A stretch of DNA of 64,000 bases from UBA11612 sp965228575. GTDB lineage: Bacteria > Pseudomonadota > Alphaproteobacteria > Rhodospirillales > Rhodospirillaceae. Below the pieces are notes generated by a model. It was given only the letters and a program-made list of their open reading frames with translations, was not told where the DNA came from and ran no database searches. Of this stretch, positions 57,785 through 64,000 are shown in pieces. Made by a program: the position numbers and the translations under genes. The stretch is taken from assembly GCA_965228575.1 (NCBI GenBank), contig CBDDHW010000063.1, positions 1-64,000 on the forward strand, read 5' to 3'. Every line of letters starts with the position of its first letter. Positions within the stretch are counted from its first letter, which is position 1.

Positions 57785-59398
57785 ATGACCGATTCACTTT
57801 CACCTGAAGGCGCTGCCGAAATTTACGTGCAAGCTCTCAACGCTCAAAAAGCGGGAGACACGAGGGCAGCGGCAGGCCTGTATGCTGAAATCGCAAGCCG
57901 GTGCGATGACAAGGAATTGATCGCCTCGTCCATCGAAAATTTACAGAACTGCGGAGAAAATGAAGCCGCCGTTGCCGCGATCAGAACGGCGCTGAAACGG
58001 TGGCCGAATAGCCCGATGTTCCTGATGCGTGCGGCCGTTTCCTGTGAGGAAACAGGAAATTTTACTGGCGCTGTCGAACATCTGAAAAAAATCGCCATTC
58101 AGTATCCGAGCAAATCTCGATATTGGGTCCGTCTTGCCGAGGCCTACACCGCCGCTGGGCTTTGGGAGGGCGCTGAAGACGCATATAGAAAATCCTTAGA
58201 AATTGCGCCGCTCGACCCCAAGGCGGCAATCGGACTTAGCGAATCCCTTGTCCAGCTTGGACGAATAGGCGATGCGCTTGAGAGCTATCGTCGGGTTGTC
58301 AAACTCATGCCTGACCACGCGGATGCGACATTACGGTTGGGCAATCTTTTATCGGCGACAAATAACGCAGATGAAGCCATCGCGGTATTGCGCCGGGCTG
58401 TTCATCTTAATCCAAAAAGCGCAACAGCCCATGCAAGCCTCGGCAGCACCCTGCATTACTGCGGGCATGAGGAAGAGGGCCTTCAATTGTGCCGCAAGGC
58501 GATGGACCTAGACCCAGACCTTCAGATTGCCCAAGAGGCGACCGCCATACTTTTTCTTGAACAAGGTCAAGTTGACGAAGCCGCCAAACTTTTAGACTCA
58601 ATTGATCGTGCCCACACAAGTCTAGGCGGACTTATCGCCAAATATTTTTTAGGTATTTTGTCAGAGAACTTAGAAGGCGCGGAGCGGGCTGTGCAACACG
58701 CCCTGAAACTCAATCCTCAAAACGGCGAGGCGCGCCATCTTTTGTCTGCATTGCACGGCGAGCCGGTCGCGCATCCTGCGCCGGGGTTTGTTGAAAACAC
58801 ATTTGCACGTTTGGCGCGGCGCTATGACAAACGCATGATCAAACTCGCGTATGACATGCCTCAAAAGGCTGCCGCGTTCATCAAGACAGTGCTCGCCCCT
58901 GACTCAGAGATTTCCCGCTGGTTGGATTTGGGATGTGGAACTGGATTGGTGGCGGCCGCGATGGAGACCGCCATAAAGGTCGATGAAAGTGTTGGCGTCG
59001 ACATCAGCCAGAACATGATCCGTCAGGCCGCAGACAAAAACCTTTATCACCACCTTGTCCATGGGGATGCTACAGATTCGCTTCGAGAACTGTCGGGAGA
59101 GTTCGATTTGATTACCGCAATCGATTTACTCTCTTACCTTGGTGATGTTCGAGAGTTGTTCCGGTGTGTCACTGAGCGTCTTTCAGCACAAGGTGTGTTT
59201 GCATTCACCTACGCAGAGGCAGAAGAAGGAACATTCAAACTGGGGCCTTTCGGACGATTTGCGTATTCCTCCAAGTATCTGGAGACATTAATTTCAAACG
59301 CAGGGCTAAAAATCATTGCCAAAGAGCCGGTGGTGCTAAAATTCGACATGGGAGATGACGCAAAGGGGCAGATCGTCGCGGTATCGCGCGAGACCTAG
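57785..59398 (+). CDS. TPR-repeat protein with C-terminal SAM methyltransferase domain
   Basis: A 537-residue fusion. Residues about 1-330 hold TPR units (for example PKAAIGLSESLVQLGRIGDA, ADATLRLGNLLSATNNADEA). Residues about 375-537 form a class I methyltransferase with motif I WLDLGCGTGLVAAAM and a following GVDISQNMI and HGDATDSL. This layout suggests that the repeats recruit the methylation substrate. The substrate is unknown. No signal or helix is seen. It stands between BI-1 and the tRNA-Thr gene. Confidence 0.88.
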   Translation: MTDSLSPEGAAEIYVQALNAQKAGDTRAAAGLYAEIASRCDDKELIASSIENLQNCGENEAAVAAIRTALKRWPNSPMFLMRAAVSCEETGNFTGAVEHLKKIAIQYPSKSRYWVRLAEAYTAAGLWEGAEDAYRKSLEIAPLDPKAAIGLSESLVQLGRIGDALESYRRVVKLMPDHADATLRLGNLLSATNNADEAIAVLRRAVHLNPKSATAHASLGSTLHYCGHEEEGLQLCRKAMDLDPDLQIAQEATAILFLEQGQVDEAAKLLDSIDRAHTSLGGLIAKYFLGILSENLEGAERAVQHALKLNPQNGEARHLLSALHGEPVAHPAPGFVENTFARLARRYDKRMIKLAYDMPQKAAAFIKTVLAPDSEISRWLDLGCGTGLVAAAMETAIKVDESVGVDISQNMIRQAADKNLYHHLVHGDATDSLRELSGEFDLITAIDLLSYLGDVRELFRCVTERLSAQGVFAFTYAEAEEGTFKLGPFGRFAYSSKYLETLISNAGLKIIAKEPVVLKFDMGDDAKGQIVAVSRET

Positions 59399-59453
59399 CG
59401 GACGTATCCTCAACCAGGGTGATTAAGTATACGGCTTTGAAAACAAAGAAAAA

Positions 59454-59528
<75 letters not shown>

Positions 59529-59667
59529 GCAAGATGCTGATCGCGTCAAAAATGACCGCGTTCAAATTCGGCGGCGGACCATAGGCGGTTCGCTGGATTG
59601 GTGCAAGATGCTAGGCAAATTCACGCCCCTGTCGAATTTTTAACGGCCGCACTATGATCTTACCAGC

Positions 59668-60936
59668 ATGACAAACACCGACCCAAAGCATCGCTCGGAG
59701 ACGGGCACGCCAACCCATACCGACATCGCGATCGTCGGTGCTGGAATGGTGGGCGGGGCACTGGCCTGCGCGCTCGCGAACAACGGCATCAAATCGGTCA
59801 TCATTGATCGCCTTGAACCGTCCTCAATGGTCGCCCCTAAGTTCGATGGCCGGGCTTCGGCGATCGCACTGAGCAGCCAACGCTTGCTAAAGATGATCGG
59901 CGTTTGGCGGCATCTTGATGAACACGCCGGACCTATCAAAGAGATTAGGGTCTCGGATGGAGAGTCTCTTTTTTTTCTACATTTTGATCATGGCGAAGTC
60001 GGGAGTGAGCCGCTTGGCTTCATGCTTGAAAATCGTTTCTTGCGCGCGGCTATAGCAAAAGAAATGCGCCGACATAAAAAAAACCTTTCCGTTATCGCCC
60101 CGGCAACAATTGAACGCATAACTACCGGCGTTGATTCCATAGCGCTAACGTTATGTGATGGGCGTGAGATAACAGCGCAACTCGTCGTTTCGGCAGAAGG
60201 TCGTAAATCTACACTGAGAGAGTGGGCTGATATACGAGTGACAGGTTGGCAATACGATCAAACCGCTATCGTCGCTACGATCTCTCATGAACACTCGCAC
60301 GAGTGTATTGCGCACGAACGGTTTCTTTCGGCTGGACCATTTGCCATATTGCCCCTTCCCGACGAACATGGAATGCATCGCTCATCGCTAGTTTGGACCG
60401 GGCGCGCCGACACCGCGGCTGCCTTCATGACACTTTCTGATGATGCCTTTCTAATGGAGATCGCCGAGCGTATCGGCGGTTTCTTGGGCGAGATCAAATT
60501 GCTTGGGCCGAGGTTCAGCCATCCCCTCGGGCTTCAATTTGCTTCACGATATTGTGCCGGCAGATTAGCTCTCGTGGGTGATGCTGCTCACAGCATCCAC
60601 CCTATAGCCGGTCAGGGATTAAATCTGGGCTTGCGTGATGTCGCAGCATTAACTGAAAGTATCGTCGAGTCCGGCCAACTTGGATTGGATTTTGCCCATC
60701 CTGAGGGACTTTCGCGGTATGAGCAGTGGCGCCGGAGCGACAACTTGCTGATGGCAACGGTCACAGACGGATTGAACCGCTTGTTTTCCAACGACGTTGC
60801 GCCCATTCGAATGGCCCGCGATGTTGGACTCGCCGCGGTAAACCGTATTCCACCGCTGAAACGTATGTTTATGCGCCATGCGATGGGAACAGTTGGTGAC
60901 CTTCCCCGTCTTATGCGCGAAGAGCCATTATCTTAA
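59668..60936 (+). CDS. ubiH: UbiH/UbiF/VisC/COQ6 family FAD monooxygenase
   Basis: A 422-residue flavoprotein hydroxylase of ubiquinone synthesis. The Rossmann fingerprint IAIVGAGMVGGALACALA is at residue 15, and the second FAD motif LVGDAAHSIHPIAGQGLNLGL is near residue 305. Which ring position it hydroxylates (C5, C6 or C1) is not fixed by eye, since alphaproteobacterial enzymes mix activities. The C-terminal RHAMGTVGDLPRLMR fits the family. It converges with the DUF971 gene by a six-base gap. Confidence 0.9.
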   Translation: MTNTDPKHRSETGTPTHTDIAIVGAGMVGGALACALANNGIKSVIIDRLEPSSMVAPKFDGRASAIALSSQRLLKMIGVWRHLDEHAGPIKEIRVSDGESLFFLHFDHGEVGSEPLGFMLENRFLRAAIAKEMRRHKKNLSVIAPATIERITTGVDSIALTLCDGREITAQLVVSAEGRKSTLREWADIRVTGWQYDQTAIVATISHEHSHECIAHERFLSAGPFAILPLPDEHGMHRSSLVWTGRADTAAAFMTLSDDAFLMEIAERIGGFLGEIKLLGPRFSHPLGLQFASRYCAGRLALVGDAAHSIHPIAGQGLNLGLRDVAALTESIVESGQLGLDFAHPEGLSRYEQWRRSDNLLMATVTDGLNRLFSNDVAPIRMARDVGLAAVNRIPPLKRMFMRHAMGTVGDLPRLMREEPLS

Positions 60937-60942
60937 TCACGT

Positions 60943-61329
60943 TTATTGAGGTTCGCGGCTGAGTCCCTTCGCCTTAAGCGCATCGAGGTATTGCTGCCAA
61001 CGCCCTTCATACTCCGCGCCAAGTTCGCGTAGATACCGCCATGTGTAGATGCCCGTATCGTGTAGATCGTCGAAAATAAGTCGCACCGCGTAATTTCCGA
61101 CGGGCTCAATATTGATGATCCCGACATGTCGGCGACCAGCCACGATCTGCTTCTGCGAGGGCGTGTGCCCTTGCACTTCGGCGGAGGGACTTTCGACTCT
61201 CAAATATTCAGCGGGCAGCTCGATAGCCGGCGCATTATCGAATTCAACTCTCAGAGTTCTCGATTGCGGTTCATAGTGTATGGAAATGGGCCATGCGTCT
61301 TCAGCATCAGCCTCTCGATCACTATTCAT
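60943..61329 (-). CDS. DUF971 domain protein (gamma-butyrobetaine hydroxylase-like N-terminal domain)
   Basis: A 128-residue soluble protein of DUF971. IHYEPQSRTLRVEFDNAPAI, LPAEYLRVESPSAEV and the C-terminal TGIYTWRYLRELGAEYEGRW are typical. The function is unclear; some members bind Fe-S-related apparatus or act as accessory domains. Its start overlaps the end of the Trm112 gene by four bases. Confidence 0.9.
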   Translation of the reverse strand: MNSDREADAEDAWPISIHYEPQSRTLRVEFDNAPAIELPAEYLRVESPSAEVQGHTPSQKQIVAGRRHVGIINIEPVGNYAVRLIFDDLHDTGIYTWRYLRELGAEYEGRWQQYLDALKAKGLSREPQ

Positions 61330-61514
61330 TCGTCGAGTTGACGCGCTTCGTCGGGCAGCATGATAGGAATACCATCTCGAATGGGAAAGGCCAGGCCCGC
61401 TTTTCGGCTGATCAATTCCCCGGCGGCCTTATCATATTCAAGGGGACCTTTGGTCACTGGACAGACCAGGATTTCCAAAAGTTTTGGATCTACTTCTGTC
61501 GAATGAGATGACAT
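61326..61514 (-). CDS. Trm112 family small protein
   Basis: A 62-residue Trm112-like protein (YcaR type), a possible activator of methyltransferases. The core LLEILVCPVTKGPLEYDKAA and FPIRDGIPIMLPDEAR are characteristic; only one cysteine of the usual zinc pair is kept, as in many alphaproteobacterial members. It is the third gene of the ybbN operon and overlaps DUF971. Confidence 0.92.
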   Translation of the reverse strand: MSSHSTEVDPKLLEILVCPVTKGPLEYDKAAGELISRKAGLAFPIRDGIPIMLPDEARQLDE

Positions 61515-61534
61515 GGCACGCGTTCCCTAGCTCA

Positions 61535-62224
61535 CTATTGACGGGGGCTTCTTGATGCACCACCGCTATCGAAAATTCCCATTTGCAGCAACGTTAGTAG
61601 AGTCTCCGTGCGCTCTTTCATCGTTGCCGATTCAAGCAGCACCTGTTTTTCACGCGGATCAAAGGGACATATCATACATAAGGACATTACGAGGGTCGCA
61701 TCAGACAAGCCCTTAATGACCTCAAGGCTGATCGGCATTTCATGCATATCTACGTATTGCTTAAGCCGATCCATGAGGACGTTCCGATCAAGTTTAAACG
61801 GATCGGGCGCGCTCAAATCCGATCTAAAGTCTTCGTAAATGGGCTTTACGCGACGATATCCGTGTTGCTCGCTCAGCTCCTCGGCTACGCGAAACCGGAT
61901 CAACCCTTTAAGGGTAATATTCAAACGTCCATCATCTGTTTCTTCGAAGGCAGCAATGCGACCAGCGCAGCCGACTTTGAATAGTGGTGCGTTCGACTGG
62001 TGTACTTCGATTTCATCGGGATTGGATGTGATTTCGTCGATGTCAGGTTGGATCATTCCAATTATGCGGCCAGCACCCAAGGCATCGAGAGTCATGTTCA
62101 AGTAGCGCGGCTCAAAAATATTTAGAGGCAACCGCCCCCAGGGCAAAAGCAGTGCTCCCGCCAGGGGAAATATTGGAAGCTCTTTCGGCAGGTCTTCGTA
62201 GTTTGTTTGAATCGGACTACGCAT
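61535..62224 (-). CDS. LON N-terminal-like (LON substrate-binding) domain protein
   Basis: A 229-residue protein corresponding to the substrate-binding domain of Lon protease, without ATPase or peptidase. LPIFPLAGALLLPWGRLPLNIFEPRYLNM is the domain start, and GCAGRIAAFEETDDGRLNITLKG is the mid-domain. Its role is likely regulatory or chaperone-like. It is ten bases downstream of ybbN and forms part of the same operon. Confidence 0.92.
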   Translation of the reverse strand: MRSPIQTNYEDLPKELPIFPLAGALLLPWGRLPLNIFEPRYLNMTLDALGAGRIIGMIQPDIDEITSNPDEIEVHQSNAPLFKVGCAGRIAAFEETDDGRLNITLKGLIRFRVAEELSEQHGYRRVKPIYEDFRSDLSAPDPFKLDRNVLMDRLKQYVDMHEMPISLEVIKGLSDATLVMSLCMICPFDPREKQVLLESATMKERTETLLTLLQMGIFDSGGASRSPRQ

Positions 62225-62233
62225 CTTTGCGCG

Positions 62234-63160
62234 TTAGGAAAAGAGCACGGACGAAAGGCCCCGGCGGCCGTACAATGTCAATGGGTCGGTTGGACCAAGT
62301 GCATCGAAAAATTTTACGAGCTGCTTGCGCGCACCATCATCGTTCCATTTGCGATCAAGGCGGACAATCTCGAGTAAGTCGTCGATAGCCGCTTCCTGCG
62401 CACCTCCCCCATACCGAGCCATAGCGAGATCAAATCGCGCCTGCATGTCTTTTGGATTTTCCGCCACTTTGGCCTCCAAATCCTTGACAGCACTTTCGTC
62501 GACAGAAGCCTCCGTCGCACCCTTCACATCTAGCAATGCGATCACACCTTCGATGTCTGCGGTATTCTTGATTTCATCAGGGAGCCGCTCGAGAAGATCG
62601 TGAGCGACATCGTCTTGGCCCAATGCAATGTAACATCTGAGCGCGCCCGCTAGTGCTTTCACATGCGCTGGATCTTGACTCAAAATCTCTTGGTAGATCG
62701 CGAGCGCCTCTTCCGACTGTCCTTCACTTGCAAGAGTTTCGGCTTGCTCTACCGCCTCATCAATGGGCGAGGATCCCCCAGCCAAGCGCTCAATGAATTG
62801 TTTTATCTGTCCTTCTGGAACATTCCCCATAAACCCATCGACCGGCTTCCCGCCCTTAAATCCATACACCGCGGGGATGGACTGCACCCGAAATTGGGCT
62901 GCGAGCTCTTGGTTTTCATCTACATTAATTTTGACCAACCTAATCTTTCCGGCATGCTGCGTGACGAGCCGCTCCAAGAGCGGACCAAGCTGCTTACACG
63001 GGCCGCACCAAGGAGCCCAAAAATCAACGATCACCGGGGTCTGTTGTGACGCCTCTATGACATCGGCCATAAAGCTCGCGGTCGTTGTTTCCTTAATGAG
63101 GTCGCCCGCGTTTTGGGAAGCGCCAGATGCTTCGCCAGGTTGCCCTATTAACATAGACAC
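62234..63160 (-). CDS. ybbN: Thioredoxin-like co-chaperone (YbbN/CnoX type)
   Basis: A 308-residue protein with an N-terminal thioredoxin domain (residues about 25-135, active site FWAPWCGPCK with Cys52 and Cys55) and a C-terminal TPR-like helical region (about 150-300). The intact CxxC shows redox activity, unlike E. coli CnoX (SxxC). It protects proteins during oxidative stress. It is the first gene of an operon with LON-like, Trm112 and DUF971 genes, a recurrent alphaproteobacterial order. Confidence 0.93.
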   Translation of the reverse strand: MSMLIGQPGEASGASQNAGDLIKETTTASFMADVIEASQQTPVIVDFWAPWCGPCKQLGPLLERLVTQHAGKIRLVKINVDENQELAAQFRVQSIPAVYGFKGGKPVDGFMGNVPEGQIKQFIERLAGGSSPIDEAVEQAETLASEGQSEEALAIYQEILSQDPAHVKALAGALRCYIALGQDDVAHDLLERLPDEIKNTADIEGVIALLDVKGATEASVDESAVKDLEAKVAENPKDMQARFDLAMARYGGGAQEAAIDDLLEIVRLDRKWNDDGARKQLVKFFDALGPTDPLTLYGRRGLSSVLFS

Positions 63161-63413
63161 GAAATCCTATTCTTACTTGGTTAAAGCCCGAATCTTGCAC
63201 AATCTCAGTACAAGAATCCGTTTTCACACCCCCTATTTGAGGACCTGATGCACCTCATGTGTGGTTATCTAATGCCGAAAACAAGGTCTGTAAGTGTGCC
63301 CCAACAATGGGGCCTTGCAAAGCCATCCAGAGCCCTTGCAATGGCAAACTAAAGCGCTATAGTCCCCGCCTTCTCTGCTCGGGCGCCGAATTTCGGTCGC
63401 TGTCGATACGCGG

Positions 63414-63488
63414 GCGGGCGTAGCTCAGGGGTAGAGCACAACCTTGCCAAGGTTGGGGTCGAGAGTTCGAATCTCTTCGCCCGCTCCA
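63414..63488 (+). tRNA. tRNA-Gly (anticodon GCC)
   Basis: Full cloverleaf on the plus strand: acceptor GCGGGCG/CGCCCGC, D arm GCTC..GAGC, anticodon stem CAACC/GGTTG with loop TTGCCAA (anticodon GCC), T arm GAGAG/CTCTT with TTCGAAT, and encoded TCCA end. Seventy-five bases. Confidence 0.96.
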
Positions 63489-63531
63489 TTTCTCCAAATC
63501 TTCTATTCGACTCTTTTGATCCGGATTCCCA

Positions 63532-63556
63532 CGTCCCGCGCGAAAAATGCGGGACG
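63532..63556 (+). other. Hairpin between tRNA-Gly and the NAD-GDH gene
   Basis: CGTCCCGC and GCGGGACG form a perfect eight-base stem with a nine-base A-rich loop. No T-run follows, so it is not a standard terminator; it may be a processing or leader structure. Confidence 0.35.
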
Positions 63557-63696
63557 GAGGAATTAGCCATTTCCCAAACGCCCACCAAGCCGGATATGCT
63601 AGAGTTATGAAGGCATTGGCTCAGACTAAATGGGCTCGTGCTATTGGGAAAAACGCTCGCGGCTAGTCTGTTCGACGTTTTGGGGGGAGATGGCAT

Positions 63697-64000
63697 ATGC
63701 CAACACACACTTTGTCCATTATCGCGGGCGAAGAAATCGCGAATATTATAGATTCCGTTGTCGAAACGGCGAAACGCAAAGCCAAGTCGAAAAAAACTTC
63801 GGGAACCCAAGCCGACTTTATTCGCTTCATTCACCGGTTTTTTGAGGGGAGTCCTCCAGAAGAACTCAAAGAGCGGTCATCCGACGAGTTATATCAAACA
63901 GCACTTTCCGCTTGGGAGTGGTTTCAGGTCCGCAAACCCGGCGCACCTAAGATTTGTGTCCGTCCCTCAGCCGATAAAAAACACACGAGCATTCTCATCG
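63697..64000 (+). CDS. gdhB: NAD-specific glutamate dehydrogenase, large type, N-terminus only
   Basis: The first 101 residues of a large (about 180 kDa) NAD-dependent glutamate dehydrogenase that converts glutamate to 2-oxoglutarate. After a lysine-rich leader (AKRKAKSKK) it reads ADFIRFIHRFFEGSPPEELK and then SDELYQTALSAWEWFQVRKP, the N-terminal signature of this enzyme type, followed by KICVRPSADKKHTSILI. The ATG at 63697 has a GGGGGGAGA ribosome site at seven bases. It is cut by the end of the window. This alphaproteobacterial enzyme is huge (about 1600 residues). Confidence 0.85.
   Translation, partial: MPTHTLSIIAGEEIANIIDSVVETAKRKAKSKKTSGTQADFIRFIHRFFEGSPPEELKERSSDELYQTALSAWEWFQVRKPGAPKICVRPSADKKHTSILI

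Noticed and set aside
63349..63834. A 161-codon frame on the minus strand
   Set aside because: It runs through the tRNA-Gly gene and across the start of NAD-GDH on the opposite strand.

Overview
The window is chromosomal DNA of moderate GC content and reads as an alphaproteobacterium, probably a free-living aerobic heterotroph of the Rhodospirillales/Rhizobiales type. Pointers are an Irr-type Fur regulator with an ICE-like box nearby, an IalB-family periplasmic protein, a double cold-shock-domain protein, a DinB with an N-terminal zinc-ribbon-like extension, the run thioredoxin (YbbN) / LON-like / Trm112 / DUF971 beside a UbiH-family hydroxylase, and the start of a large NAD-glutamate dehydrogenase. 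The genus cannot be named from sequence alone. Genes are tightly packed on both strands. I see no insertion sequence, prophage, integron, CRISPR array or rRNA.

Layout. 1-6107 (+): the distal part of an Mrp/Mbh-type cation/proton antiporter operon with three NuoL/M/N-like subunits. 6134-10275 (+): YaiI-family protein, RhlE helicase, MtgA and an atypical Nramp-family transporter. 10292-15927 (-): two tandem DUF1499 membrane proteins, a DsbA-fold isomerase, the FAD, 2Fe-2S and CoxG-like components of a molybdenum hydroxylase without its large subunit, and DinB. 16081-21456: MsbA-like exporter, ArfB, SufE, a PAS-EAL protein and a VOC protein. 21463-29634 (-): an operon of FAH-family hydrolase, OppABCDF-type importer and gamma-glutamyltransferase. 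29695-35527: fasciclin protein, MarR regulator, a cyclic-nucleotide-binding/TPR protein, GlpK and a double cold-shock protein. 35528-39062: a structured intergenic region, Irr, then a rubrerythrin / Fe-S (CCG-domain) / DUF3501 operon with an ICE-like box at its promoter. 39071-43689: SH3 protein, 2-hydroxyacid dehydrogenase, pabB (frameshifted), pabC and an IalB-family protein. 43701-47353: RNA methyltransferase, MaoC hydratase, CoA ester lyase and 3-oxoacid CoA-transferase. 47615-56756: DMT transporter, pterin dehydratase, metalloprotease, uracil-DNA glycosylase, sirtuin, LMW phosphatase, fructosamine kinase, ThpR, TesA, and a YbbA/YbbP-type ABC system. 56914-64000: BI-1 protein, TPR-methyltransferase, tRNA-Thr, UbiH-family hydroxylase, the ybbN operon, tRNA-Gly and the beginning of NAD-GDH.

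Most informative points. (i) An Irr-type regulator lies next to a rubrerythrin operon whose promoter carries a TTTAGAA-N3-TTCTAAT element. (ii) A MarR gene is flanked by two related palindromes, one over its own start and one in front of a cyclic-nucleotide-sensor/TPR protein of unusual architecture. (iii) Two nearly identical palindromes (TCCGCACA[C/G]TGCGGA) lie 50 kb apart, upstream of rhlE and of the BI-1 gene. (iv) pabB is broken by one extra base. (v) The third antiporter subunit lacks the membrane lysine that its two sisters keep. (vi) A roughly 190-bp region between the cold-shock gene and irr is rich in perfect stem-loops and may be a non-coding RNA. All functional statements rest on motifs and gene order read by eye; no database or folding program was used.
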